64,000 bases of DNA, taken from PALSA-505 sp036502085 (GTDB lineage Bacteria; Actinomycetota; Actinomycetes; Streptosporangiales; Streptosporangiaceae). The stretch spans positions 11,718 through 75,717 of the forward strand of contig DASXZD010000026.1 in NCBI GenBank assembly GCA_036502085.1, written 5' to 3'. Positions 17,854 through 31,877 of the stretch are shown here, piece after piece. The stretch's first letter is position 1. Each line of letters begins with the position of its first letter. The translations under genes and the position numbers were made by a program. The notes below the pieces were generated by a model, which made no database searches, had not been told where the DNA came from, and worked only from the letters and a program-made list of their open reading frames with translations.

Positions 17854-18685
17854 GACCGGGTTCCCCCGCGCGGACGTGGAGAACGATTTCCTTCGCGCCC
17901 GGCGGCGGCAGGTGCTGGCCCGGCTGGCGCACCGGCTGCGCCGTGAGCCCGATGATGTCAACCTGATCCTGCCGTTCGACGAGGTGATCGATGCCCTCGG
18001 CCGGCAGGGCGAGCGGTCGCTCGGCCTGCGGACGATCCGGCTCGACGAGGTGGTCGGCACCGTCGACTCCCGCCGCGACTTCGACCGGCGCTTCCGGCCG
18101 ACCTCCGGCCGGGTGCGGGAGCGGTGGGAGCGGCTGGCCCTGGCGCAGCGGCGCGGCGAGCCGATCCCGCCGATCGACGTGTACCTGGCCGGCGGCATGT
18201 ACTTCGTCAAGGACGGTCATCATCGTGTCTCGATCGCGCTGGCGACCGGCCAGAAGACGATCGACGCCTACGTCACCGAGGTGATGACCACGATGCCGGG
18301 CCGCGGCGTCCGCAACCGGGCCGACCTGCTGGTGAAGAACTACGAGCGGCTGTTCCGCGCCCGGGTGCCGCTGCCCGAGCAGGCGTACGCCAAGATCACC
18401 TTCTCCAGCCCGTGGTCGTTCGCGGAGCTCGGCGGCGCTGTCGAGGCCTGGGGCTTCCGGTGCATGCAGGACGAGGGCCGGTTCCTCGATCGCGCCGAGG
18501 TCGCGCGCCGCTGGTTTGCCGAGGAGTACCGCCCGGTCGTGCGCATGCTGCGCGCCGCCGACCTGATCGGCAACCGCACGGAGGCCGAGGCCTACCAGCG
18601 GGTGGCCCGCGAGCGGTACCGCCTCATCCGCACTCACGAATGGAGCGACGAGGTCGTCGAGCGGCTGCGCCGGGAGATCAGGTAG
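17843..18685 (+). CDS. ParB/sulfiredoxin-fold protein
   Basis: A 280-residue protein with a ParB/Srx-like nucleotide-binding motif, KDGHHRVSIALA (about residues 120-131), of the kind seen in ParB N-domains (G-x-H-R). It lacks an obvious ParB helix-turn-helix and CTP-type arrangement, so it is a relative, not the chromosome-segregation ParB. The C-terminal half is Arg-rich and helical. The ATG at 17843 is preceded by GGGGAA and overlaps the phosphoesterase stop. Convergent with the ABC ATPase; the 36-bp gap is made of a short repeated CTCGGCCTGAT unit. Function unknown. Confidence 0.75.
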   Translation: MPAETGFPRADVENDFLRARRRQVLARLAHRLRREPDDVNLILPFDEVIDALGRQGERSLGLRTIRLDEVVGTVDSRRDFDRRFRPTSGRVRERWERLALAQRRGEPIPPIDVYLAGGMYFVKDGHHRVSIALATGQKTIDAYVTEVMTTMPGRGVRNRADLLVKNYERLFRARVPLPEQAYAKITFSSPWSFAELGGAVEAWGFRCMQDEGRFLDRAEVARRWFAEEYRPVVRMLRAADLIGNRTEAEAYQRVARERYRLIRTHEWSDEVVERLRREIR

Positions 18686-18721
18686 CGGCCTGACTCGGCC
18701 TGATCTCGGCCTGATCTCGGC

Positions 18722-19912
<1,191 letters not shown>

Positions 19913-19944
19913 TGCTATTTCTCCTTAGCCCGAGTGCGCTGCCG

Positions 19945-20784
19945 CTAGCCCTTGACCGCGCCGGAGGTGAGGCCGGCGACGATCCTGCGCTGGAAGAACA
20001 CGACGAAGATGATGATCGGGATGGTGATGACCACGGCGGCGGCCGAGATCGGGCCGGTGGGCACCGAGAACTGGGAACTGCCGCTGAAGTAGGCGATCGA
20101 GGCCGGCGCCGTCCGGGAGGCGGTCGTCGAGGTAAACGAGATCGCGAACAGGAACTCGTTCCAGCAGAACATGAAGACCAGGATCGCCGTGGTCACCATG
20201 CCCGGCGCGGCGAGCGGGGCGATGACCTTCATGAACGCCTGGAACGGCGTGGCGCCGTCCATCTTGGCGGCCTTCTCCAGTTCCCAGGGGATCTCACGGA
20301 AGAACGCCGACAGCGTGTAGATGCCGAGCGGCAGCCCGAAGGCCACGTAAGGGATGATGAGGCCTGGCCAGGTGTTGAACAGGCCCAGCGAGCGCTCGAT
20401 GTTGAACATCGGCGTGACCAGCGCGATGGCCGGGAACATCGCGATCAGCAGCGACATCCCGATCAGTACTTGCTTGCCTGGGAAGCGGAGCCGCGCGACC
20501 GCGTACGCGGCCATCGAGGCGAACACGACAGCGATGAGCGTCGAGATGAGCCCGATGCCGATCGAATTGATCAGCGGCTGGATGAACTGCGAGGTGTTCA
20601 GGATCTGGGTGTAGTTCCCCCAGGTCCAATTGTGCGGCCACAACGACGGGTCGAGGATCGCCGCGGGCGTCTTGAAGGACAGGGAGGCCAGCCAGAGCAC
20701 CGGGATGAGCGCGAGCGCGATGACGACGAAGTTGGCCGTCGTCCAGCCGACTTTCTGCCGGGGCGTAGTGGTAACAGCAGCCAT
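19945..20784 (-). CDS. Sugar ABC transporter permease (MalG/AraQ type)
   Basis: A 279-residue permease with six TM helices and the EAA loop ELEKAAKMDGATPFQAFMKV (residues about 185-204), which docks to the ATPase. The short cytoplasmic N-terminus and 3' position after the other permease are typical of the MalG partner. There is a 7-bp gap to the upstream permease, so they are co-transcribed. Substrate is inferred as an alpha-glucoside from the nearby GH13 enzyme. Confidence 0.93.
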   Translation of the reverse strand: MAAVTTTPRQKVGWTTANFVVIALALIPVLWLASLSFKTPAAILDPSLWPHNWTWGNYTQILNTSQFIQPLINSIGIGLISTLIAVVFASMAAYAVARLRFPGKQVLIGMSLLIAMFPAIALVTPMFNIERSLGLFNTWPGLIIPYVAFGLPLGIYTLSAFFREIPWELEKAAKMDGATPFQAFMKVIAPLAAPGMVTTAILVFMFCWNEFLFAISFTSTTASRTAPASIAYFSGSSQFSVPTGPISAAAVVITIPIIIFVVFFQRRIVAGLTSGAVKG

Positions 20785-20791
20785 CAGCGGG

Positions 20792-21739
20792 TCACCTCTT
20801 TCCGATGTCCGCGCCGGGGGCCGCGGTGCCGAAGAGCCTGATGAACACGAAGGCGATGATCGCCACGCAGATGAAGATCAGGATCGAGATCGTCGAGCCG
20901 ATGCCCAGGTTCAGCGCATTGAACAGGTTGTCGTAGCCGAGAATCGAGACCGACCCGGTGTTGTTCGTCCCGCCGGTCAGGATGTAGATGTTGTCGAAGA
21001 TCCGGAACGAGTCCAGCGTGCGGAACAGCAGGGCGACCAGGATGGCCGGCTTCATCAGCGGCAGCGTGATCTTGGTGAAGCGCTGCCAGGCGGTGGCGCC
21101 GTCCACCCTCGCCGCCTTCTGCAGATCCTCCGATACCAGCGACAGCCCGGCCAGCAGCAGCAGGCCCATGAACGGCGTGGTCTTCCAGATCTCCGCCAGG
21201 ATGATGACGGCTATGGCCTTGTATTCCGTGGTCAGCGGCGCGTTGCTGTTGAACAGCGCGGACAGGTAGCCCTGGCCCGGTGTCCAGGCGTACTGCCAGC
21301 CGTAGGCGGCGGCTACCGTCACGATCCCGTACGGGATGAGGGCGGCGGTGCGGACCGTGCCCCGGCCGAACAGCGTCCGGTGCATCAGCAGAGCCAGCAG
21401 CATGCCCAGTACCAGCGAGATGGCCACCGAGAAGACCGTGATGATCGCGGTTACCTTCAGCGCCTGCCACCAGTACGGGGAGCTGAGCACCGCACCGTAG
21501 TTGCTGAGACCGATGAACTTGACGGCCTGCGGGAGCTCCAGGTTGTAGCGCTCCAGCGACAGGTAGATGGCGTACCCGACCGGGTAGGCGGTCACCGCGA
21601 TCATGACGATGACGGCGGGCGCGCACAGGAGCCAGCCGAGCCTGCGCTCGGCCCTCGCACCTTCCGACAGCGGCGCCTTGCCCTTCTTCTTCGCCGGCGC
21701 GGGTGCGTCGGTGGTAGTGATCTCGGCGCTGGTACTCAT
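20792..21739 (-). CDS. Sugar ABC transporter permease (MalF/UgpA type)
   Basis: A 315-residue permease with a basic N-terminal segment (PAKKKGKAPL), a first TM near residues 30-55 and five further helices. The EAA loop is DLQKAARVDGATAWQRFTKI. It forms the heterodimeric channel with the MalG-type partner immediately downstream. The start codon is 64 bp after the binding-protein stop, consistent with a binding protein - permease - permease - ATPase operon. Confidence 0.93.
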   Translation of the reverse strand: MSTSAEITTTDAPAPAKKKGKAPLSEGARAERRLGWLLCAPAVIVMIAVTAYPVGYAIYLSLERYNLELPQAVKFIGLSNYGAVLSSPYWWQALKVTAIITVFSVAISLVLGMLLALLMHRTLFGRGTVRTAALIPYGIVTVAAAYGWQYAWTPGQGYLSALFNSNAPLTTEYKAIAVIILAEIWKTTPFMGLLLLAGLSLVSEDLQKAARVDGATAWQRFTKITLPLMKPAILVALLFRTLDSFRIFDNIYILTGGTNNTGSVSILGYDNLFNALNLGIGSTISILIFICVAIIAFVFIRLFGTAAPGADIGKR

Positions 21740-21803
21740 CGGCCCCTTCCTTCCCTCGCGGCCCGACTGTCGCCTGCAGCCCCGTCTCCTGACGGCCGGC
21801 GGC

Positions 21804-23129
21804 TCACGGGATCAGGCCCTTCGATTGCAGGGCCTTGTTGAGCTGGCTGATCATCGAGTTCTCGGTGTCCGTCGGGCTGATGCCGGCCGCCGGCGAGACC
21901 AGGTGCGAGATGTCGATGGACACGACCTGGTAGACGGGCGTCTTCGGCCTGACGCTCGCGTTCTGGAGCGCCTTGAGGATGTCGGCGTGGAACGGGTAAT
22001 TGGCGAATATCGCCGGGTCGTTGTAGAGGCTGGAGATCGTGGGCGGCACACCGCCGAGGTTGGCGTTGATGATCTGGTTCTGCTTGTCGCGCAGGCACAG
22101 CGCGGCCTGGAAGGCGAGCGCCTTGTGCCGGGAGTACGCGCTGACCGCCAGGTCGGTGCCGCCGATCGTCACCTTGGCCGGCGTGCCGGCGGTGACCTCC
22201 GGGTAGAGCGCCCACTTGAAGGACTTGAACAGCTTCGGGTTGTCGGTCTTCATGCCCGGATACACGAACGGGTAGTTCAGCTCGAAGGCAGCCTGACCGG
22301 CCTCCATGGCGAGCCGGTTCTCGTTCTCCATCTGGACGTCCAGCGACGGGTCCGTCCACGGCCCGGAGGCCAGCTGCTTCATGATCGCCAGGGCCTTGCG
22401 GGTGGGCGCGCCGAGCGTCACCTTGGTCGCGCTGGGATTGAGGACGGTGCCGCCCGCGCTGGCCACCATGGTGTTGAACCAGACCGTGGCGCCCTCGTAC
22501 TGCGCGCCCTGGATCTCGATGAGATGCGGCTTGCCCGCCTTGGCCAGCTGCCCCGCGTCGGCGAACATCTGGGCCCAGGTCGTGGGCGGCGTCTTCACCA
22601 GGTCGGAGCGGTACCACAGCAGCTGCGTGTTGCTGTTGTCCGGCACCGCGTACAGCCTGCCCTTCCAGAGCGCGGTGTCCAGGGCCGGCCCGAGCGTGCC
22701 GGCCTCGGCCTGCGCCTTGTCCGTGCCGGTCCACGGCTCGACGAAGCCGGCCTGGGCGAACTCGGCCTCCCAGGTGACGTCGAGACCGAGGATGTCCATG
22801 GAGGAGTCGTGCGCAGCCAGCCGGCGGACCATCTGCTGCCGCTGGCCGTCGGCGGCTTGCGGCAGCTTCTGGTAGGAGATCGTGTACTTGCCGTGGCTCT
22901 GCGCGTTGCAGTTGTTGATGCCGTCCTGGGTGGCGGGCGAGCTGTCCGGATAGAAGTAGAAGTTCAGCGTGACCGGCCCGGTGGAGGCGCCGGCCGTGCC
23001 GCAGGCGGCGAGCGCCGAGCCGGTCAGCGCGGCCACGGCCAGCCCGACGACCGGGCGCCAGGCCGCGCGGCGCGGACGTCCCCTGGCCCGACGCTGCGAT
23101 GTGCTGCGTAGTCGGCCGCTACTGCTCAT
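21804..23129 (-). CDS. Sugar-binding lipoprotein of ABC importer
   Basis: A 441-residue extracellular solute-binding protein of family 1. A twin-arginine-like basic start (RRARGRPRRAAWRP) is followed by a hydrophobic helix and lipobox LAAC at about residue 42, so it should be lipid-anchored outside. The mature part has the bilobed maltose-binding-type pattern (ALWKGRLYAVPDNSN, ELNYPFVYPG). The ATG at 23129 is preceded by GGAGG with good spacing; the longer ORF reading back into the lacI gene is spurious. It is the first gene of the uptake operon, 34 bp after the LacI gene. Confidence 0.92.
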   Translation of the reverse strand: MSSSGRLRSTSQRRARGRPRRAAWRPVVGLAVAALTGSALAACGTAGASTGPVTLNFYFYPDSSPATQDGINNCNAQSHGKYTISYQKLPQAADGQRQQMVRRLAAHDSSMDILGLDVTWEAEFAQAGFVEPWTGTDKAQAEAGTLGPALDTALWKGRLYAVPDNSNTQLLWYRSDLVKTPPTTWAQMFADAGQLAKAGKPHLIEIQGAQYEGATVWFNTMVASAGGTVLNPSATKVTLGAPTRKALAIMKQLASGPWTDPSLDVQMENENRLAMEAGQAAFELNYPFVYPGMKTDNPKLFKSFKWALYPEVTAGTPAKVTIGGTDLAVSAYSRHKALAFQAALCLRDKQNQIINANLGGVPPTISSLYNDPAIFANYPFHADILKALQNASVRPKTPVYQVVSIDISHLVSPAAGISPTDTENSMISQLNKALQSKGLIP

Positions 23130-23163
23130 CGTTCCTCCAGGGCGTTGTCGTCCCGCTTGGCAC

Positions 23164-24372
23164 TCACATGACCCCCTCGGGGTGGCAGTCGAGGCGCCAG
23201 GGGAGCCTGACGTCGGCCATCCGCCGCCAGGCGTGCGGACTGAATCTGCTGCGAACGCGGGCCGGGCGGGCGGCGCCCTCCAGGCCGTCTGGGCCGGCCC
23301 GGTCCGCTGGCAGAAGATGAGACCTGCCGCCGCCCGGCGCGTCCCGCGACGGCCGGGCGGAGCTTGTCCGCTGCACCATGCGCAGCGGCAGTTGCTGGCG
23401 CAGCGGCCGGACCTTGGCCCCGCGCAGCAGGGCGCACAGCCGCCTGGCGGCCTCGGCTCCGCTGTGCTCCAGCGGCTGGTGCACGGTGCTGAGGTTGAGC
23501 AGCGCGGTGGACTCGATGTCGTCGAAGCCCACCACCGACAGCCGGTCAGGCACCGGGAAGCCGCAGTGCTCCGCGGCGCTGAGCACGCCCATCGCCTGGG
23601 TGTCCGAGGCCGCGAACACCGCGGTCGGCGGATCGGGCAGCCGCAGCAGCTGGCGGGCCAGCTCGGCCGCCACGGCCGCGTCATGCGGTCCGAGCCGGAT
23701 CAGCGCGGGATCGAAGCCGATGTCTGCCCCGGCGAGTTCCTGCCGGTAGCCGCGCAGCCGGGATTTGGACGACATGAAGCCCAGGTACTGCCCGGGTGCC
23801 CGGGTCGCGGCGTCGCCGATGAATCCGATCCGCCGATGGCCCAGGCTCAGCAGGTGCGCGGTGGCCAGCCGTCCGCCCGCCACGTCGTCGATGAGCGTCT
23901 GCGGTACTCCGGCGGCGACCGCATCGACGGTCACGATGGGGACAGAGCCGCGTCTGAAGGCCGCGAGCCAGTCACGGCTCAGCCGGATCGACACGATGAT
24001 CACGCCATCGGCCCGGTGCCGGGCGGTCAGCGCGGCCAGATGATGGTCGCGCTGCTCCGGCGTGTCGACGTTGCAGACAATCGTGTCGTAGCCCTGCTCG
24101 TCCAGCACCGCGAGCGCCCCCGCCAGCCGGGCCACGGCAGACGGCCGGGTCAAGTGCGGAATCAGGATCGCCACGGTGCGCGGCGTGCCGCGGGACAGCG
24201 CCGCGCCGAGATGGCTCGGCCGGTAGCCGAGCCGCTCGATGACGTCGAGGACCTTGCGGCGGGTCGGTTCGCTGACGTTCACGCCCCCGTTCACCACCCG
24301 TGAGACGGTGCCTATCCCGACCCCAGCGGCCGTGGCTACATCCGCCATCGTCGGCCGGGTCGCAGTGCGCAC
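23164..24372 (-). CDS. LacI-family repressor of the alpha-glucoside operon
   Basis: A 402-residue regulator. The HTH (MADVATAAGVGIGTVSRVVN) and hinge helix are at the N-terminus, followed by a periplasmic-binding-protein-like effector domain ending near LPLRMVQRT. About 60 further Arg/Pro-rich residues extend beyond the normal LacI end, almost to the binding-protein start; LacI proteins are usually about 340 residues. GAGGAG directly abuts an ATG at 24378 but lies 6 nt before a GTG at 24372, so I prefer the GTG. A perfect operator lies 28 bp upstream, implying autoregulation and control of the importer operon downstream. Confidence 0.9.
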   Translation of the reverse strand: MRTATRPTMADVATAAGVGIGTVSRVVNGGVNVSEPTRRKVLDVIERLGYRPSHLGAALSRGTPRTVAILIPHLTRPSAVARLAGALAVLDEQGYDTIVCNVDTPEQRDHHLAALTARHRADGVIIVSIRLSRDWLAAFRRGSVPIVTVDAVAAGVPQTLIDDVAGGRLATAHLLSLGHRRIGFIGDAATRAPGQYLGFMSSKSRLRGYRQELAGADIGFDPALIRLGPHDAAVAAELARQLLRLPDPPTAVFAASDTQAMGVLSAAEHCGFPVPDRLSVVGFDDIESTALLNLSTVHQPLEHSGAEAARRLCALLRGAKVRPLRQQLPLRMVQRTSSARPSRDAPGGGRSHLLPADRAGPDGLEGAARPARVRSRFSPHAWRRMADVRLPWRLDCHPEGVM

Positions 24373-24400
24373 AAGCATCTCCTCGAGCGGAGTCCCCCCA

Positions 24401-24416
24401 TTGGAAGCGATTCCAA
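24401..24416. promoter_or_regulatory. LacI-type operator
   Basis: TTGGAAGCGATTCCAA is a perfect 16-bp palindrome with a central CG, the classic LacI/GalR-family operator shape, just upstream of the lacI start. I found no second copy upstream of the glucosidase or binding-protein genes, which suggests the lacI-to-ATPase genes are one transcript. Confidence 0.8.
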
Positions 24417-24691
24417 TCTGGGTTGGCCCATTTTTACTCCGCACCAAGATTTCGTCAAGGATTGACACCCTGAGACTCTGGTTCACCATCTGTCACGTCC
24501 GGTCACCGGCGCTCGCGCTTGCCCTTGACGTTCTCCCCGCTGTCAGGGCGCTAACCCCCATACTCATGCGACCTGGACAAAGCCTGCAGATGGCCGGCCG
24601 AGGGTCACGGTCCAGATCGTCAGGGAGCGGCCGGGCGAAGCCGCGAACGGAGCTATGCGGGTGCCGGGAGGGTGCGGGAATTACTGTCGCC

Positions 24692-24743
24692 CCTCAAGCG
24701 TTCTCAAACTTGAGCGCAACACGCTCAACTCATTTGACTTGAG
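24692..24743 (+). promoter_or_regulatory. HspR (HAIR) operator cluster upstream of dnaK
   Basis: The HAIR consensus is CTTGAGT-N7-ACTCAAG. At 24709-24729 the sequence reads CTTGAGC-N7-GCTCAAC, one arm mismatch from a perfect dyad. Extra half-sites CTCAAG (24692), CTCAA (24725) and CTTGAG (24738) make overlapping dyads, and GCTCAAC recurs at 24776 and 24791 just before the dnaK start. HspR, encoded in the operon, would repress here. The rest of the 24373-24811 gap shows only the LacI operator. Confidence 0.8.
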
Positions 24744-24811
24744 GTGAGCAGGCATGGCAACGTTGCGCCGACAACGCTCAACTTATCCGACGCTCAACGT
24801 AGGGATTGCTC

Positions 24812-26679
<1,868 letters not shown>

Positions 26680-26680
<1 letters not shown>

Positions 26681-27426
26681 TGAGTTCCGCGGAAGAGAAC
26701 CACGAGGGACCGGTGATCCGCGACCGCAGGCGGATCGACCCGGCCACCGGGCAGGTCAGGGAGCCTGACCGGACCAGTTCTGATCGGGCCGGCACCGACC
26801 GTGCCGCCGCTGGCCAGCCGTACGCTGGCGGGCGGCGGGCGGCGGGCGGCCAAGGCGGCCAGTCCGCGGGCACGCAGGGGCCGCCTGCGGCGGACACCGC
26901 GGACGGTGCCGCTGCCGCGGACCAGCTGGCGGAGCTGACGGCCGACCTGCAGCGGCTGCAGGCCGAGTACTCCAACTACCGCAAGCGGGTGGAGCGGGAC
27001 AGGACAGCCGTGCGTGAGCAGGCACTCGCCAGCGTGCTGGCGGAGCTGCTCCCGACGCTGGACGATATCGGCCGCGCCAGGGATCACGGCGAGCTGTCCG
27101 GCGGCTTCAAGTCCGTGGCGGAGTCGGTCGAGTCGGCCGTGACCAAGCTCGGCCTGGTCAGCTACGGGGAGAAGGGCGAGCCCTTCGACCCGATGGTGCA
27201 CGAGGCCCTGATGCACTCTTATTCAAATGATGTGGCCGAGCCCACCTGCGTGCAGGTGCTCCAGCCCGGTTACAAGATTGGCGACCGGATCCTGCGACCG
27301 GCTCGGGTCGCGGTCGCCGAGCCCAGCGGCGATGAGCCCGGCGGCGATGAGCCTGCGGCAGGAGATGACGCGCCGCAGGCACGGGGCGGCGCTTCGTCCC
27401 AGGGCGCATCCGCCGACAGCAGCTGA
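26680..27426 (+). CDS. grpE: Nucleotide exchange factor GrpE
   Basis: A 248-residue partner that releases ADP from DnaK. A long disordered N-terminus (about 85 residues, Gly/Ala/Arg-rich) precedes the coiled coil (LAELTADLQRLQAEYSNYRKRVERD) and the beta-wing domain with GEPFDPMVHEALM and ILRPARVAVAE. The C-terminus is low-complexity, including a repeated GDEPGGDEP. Its ATG overlaps the dnaK stop, so the two are translationally coupled. Confidence 0.96.
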
Positions 27427-27446
27427 CAGCAGACGAGGAGGGACTA

Positions 27447-28613
27447 GTGAGCACCAAGGACTTCCTCGAGAAGGACTACTACAAGATCCTCGGCGTCTCC
27501 AAGACCGCATCCGCCGATGAGATCAAGAAGTCTTATCGCAAGCTGGCGCGGAAGTATCACCCGGACGCGAACAAGGGTGACAGCTCGGCTGAGGAGCGGT
27601 TCAAGGAGATCTCCGAGGCGCACAACGTGCTGTCCGACGAGAAGCGGCGCAAGGAGTACGACGACGCGCGCTCGCTGTTCGGCAGCGGCGGCCTGCGGAT
27701 GCCCGGCAGCGGCGGATCCGGCGGCGGGTACAACTTCGACCTGGGCGACCTGTTCGGCAACAGCGGCACCGGCAACAGCGGCACCGGCGGCCGGCTCGGC
27801 GACCTGCTCGGCGGCATGTTCGGCGGCCGGACAGGCACCCAGGCCCGGCCGCGGCGCGGCGCCGACATCGAGACCGAGACCACGCTGTCGTTCGTCGATG
27901 CCATCGACGGTTCGACGGTCGCGCTGCGGCTGGCCGGTGAGGGCCCCTGCTCGACCTGCCGGGGCACCGGCGCCAAGGCCGGCACGGTCCCGCGGGTCTG
28001 CCCGACCTGTGAGGGCACCGGGCAAGCCAGCAGGAACCTGGGCGGGTTCGCGCTTTCCGAGCCGTGCCGCAGCTGCCGGGGCCGCGGCATGGTGGTCGAC
28101 GACCCGTGCCCGACCTGTTCCGGCAGCGGCCGGGCGATGAGCACCAGGACGATCCAGGCGCGTATCCCGGCCGGCGTGGCCGACGGGCAGCGGATCAAGC
28201 TCAAGGGCAAGGGAGCGCCGGGCGAGCGCGGCGGGCCGGCCGGCGACCTGTACGTCCGGGTGCACGTGACACCGCACCCCGACTTCGGGCGGTCGGCCGA
28301 CAACCTCACGGTCAGCGTGCCGGTGACCTTCCCCGAGGTGGCGCTCGGCGCGGAGATCAAGGTGCCGTCCTACCGCGGCATGCCGGTCACGGTCCGCATC
28401 CCGCCCGGCACCCCGAACGGCCGCACGTTCCGGGTCAGGGGCAAGGGAGTCCGCAGGAAGGACGGGACGTACGGCGACCTGCTCGTGACGGTCGACGTCA
28501 TCGTCCCGCCGAGGATGGACGGCAAGGCGCGCGAAGCCCTGGAGTCGTTCCGCGAGGCGACGGCGGGCGAGGATCCGCGCAGCGAGCTGCTGGCCCGGAC
28601 CAAGAGCGGATGA
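27447..28613 (+). CDS. dnaJ: Hsp40 co-chaperone DnaJ
   Basis: A 388-residue type I J-protein. The J domain holds HPD (about residue 38), followed by a Gly-rich linker. Four zinc-finger repeats follow (CSTCRGTG, CPTCEGTG, CRSCRGRG, CPTCSGSG), then the two substrate-binding beta domains. It delivers clients to DnaK and stimulates its ATPase. GTG start at 27447, preceded by GAGGAGGGA. Confidence 0.97.
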   Translation: MSTKDFLEKDYYKILGVSKTASADEIKKSYRKLARKYHPDANKGDSSAEERFKEISEAHNVLSDEKRRKEYDDARSLFGSGGLRMPGSGGSGGGYNFDLGDLFGNSGTGNSGTGGRLGDLLGGMFGGRTGTQARPRRGADIETETTLSFVDAIDGSTVALRLAGEGPCSTCRGTGAKAGTVPRVCPTCEGTGQASRNLGGFALSEPCRSCRGRGMVVDDPCPTCSGSGRAMSTRTIQARIPAGVADGQRIKLKGKGAPGERGGPAGDLYVRVHVTPHPDFGRSADNLTVSVPVTFPEVALGAEIKVPSYRGMPVTVRIPPGTPNGRTFRVRGKGVRRKDGTYGDLLVTVDVIVPPRMDGKAREALESFREATAGEDPRSELLARTKSG

Positions 28614-28646
28614 GATGACGACAAGCGGGCCGCCAGCAAGGGCACG

Positions 28647-28669
28647 GCCTGACGGGCAGCCCGTCAGGC
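28647..28669. promoter_or_regulatory. 23-bp near-perfect palindrome between dnaJ and hspR
   Basis: GCCTGACGGGC (28647-28657) and GCCCGTCAGGC (28659-28669) are perfectly complementary around one central A. It could be an operator or an RNA hairpin that separates dnaJ from hspR-clpB expression. It does not resemble HAIR. A second GC dyad (CCGCGGG) follows at once. Confidence 0.45.
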
Positions 28670-28726
28670 AGCCCGCGGGGCGGCCCGCGGACCTGCCTGA
28701 GCGGTTACCCGAGAGGAGGAGATGAC

Positions 28727-29185
28727 ATGACGAGCCCCTTCGACCGCCTGTCCGATGACACGCCGGTCTACGTCATCTCCGTCGCGGCCCAGCTATCCGG
28801 GCTGCACCCGCAGACCCTGCGCGCCTACGACCGGCTCGGTCTGGTCTCACCCGGGCGCGCGGCCGGGCGGGGCCGCCGCTACTCGATGCGCGACATCCTC
28901 GTGCTGCGCGAGGTCCAGCGGCTGTCCCAGCAGGAAGGGGTGAACCTGTCCGGGATCAAGCGGATTCTCGAGCTGGTCACCGAGCTGGAGCAGGCGCGGC
29001 AGGCCGCCATCGAACTGCACGACGAGGTCGCGCGGCTGCGTGCGGAGCTTGAGTCCACCCGGGCTGTGGCGGCCCGGCTGGCCGAGCTCAGGCGGAGCCG
29101 CCCCGCCGGGGCGGATCTAGTGCCCGTCCGCCCCGCGCAGGTAAGCCTGTGGGCACCGCCACCGCCAGAAGATCAAGGAAACTAG
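28727..29185 (+). CDS. hspR: Heat-shock repressor HspR (MerR family)
   Basis: A 152-residue MerR-type repressor. The N-terminal HTH and wing are seen in LSGLHPQTLRAYDRLGLVSP and GRGRRYS; a coiled-coil dimerisation helix follows (EQARQAAIELHDEVARLRAELE). HspR binds HAIR sites with DnaK as co-repressor, so the operon is self-limiting. A strong GAGAGGAGGAG ribosome binding site precedes the ATG. The clpB start is only 9 bp after its stop. Confidence 0.95.
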   Translation: MTSPFDRLSDDTPVYVISVAAQLSGLHPQTLRAYDRLGLVSPGRAAGRGRRYSMRDILVLREVQRLSQQEGVNLSGIKRILELVTELEQARQAAIELHDEVARLRAELESTRAVAARLAELRRSRPAGADLVPVRPAQVSLWAPPPPEDQGN

Positions 29186-29194
29186 CAGATAAGT

Positions 29195-31801
<2,607 letters not shown>

Positions 31802-31824
31802 CCGGTACCGCCGGCACCGGCAGT

Positions 31825-31854
31825 CCGGCACCGGCGGGGTTGGTCCGGTGCCGG
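31825..31854. terminator. Bidirectional terminator after clpB
   Basis: CCGGCACCGG (31825-31834) and CCGGTGCCGG (31845-31854) form a perfect 10-bp stem with a 10-nt loop, between the convergent clpB and TPR genes. Further CCGGCACCGG-like copies surround it. No U-tract. Confidence 0.65.
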
Positions 31855-31877
31855 CCCGGTGCCCAATGCCGGCGGGG

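Noticed and set aside
27227..27239. CTTATTCAAATGA inside grpE, similar to the 80-bp element end
   Set aside because: It lies in a conserved coding stretch with no inverted partner at the right distance.
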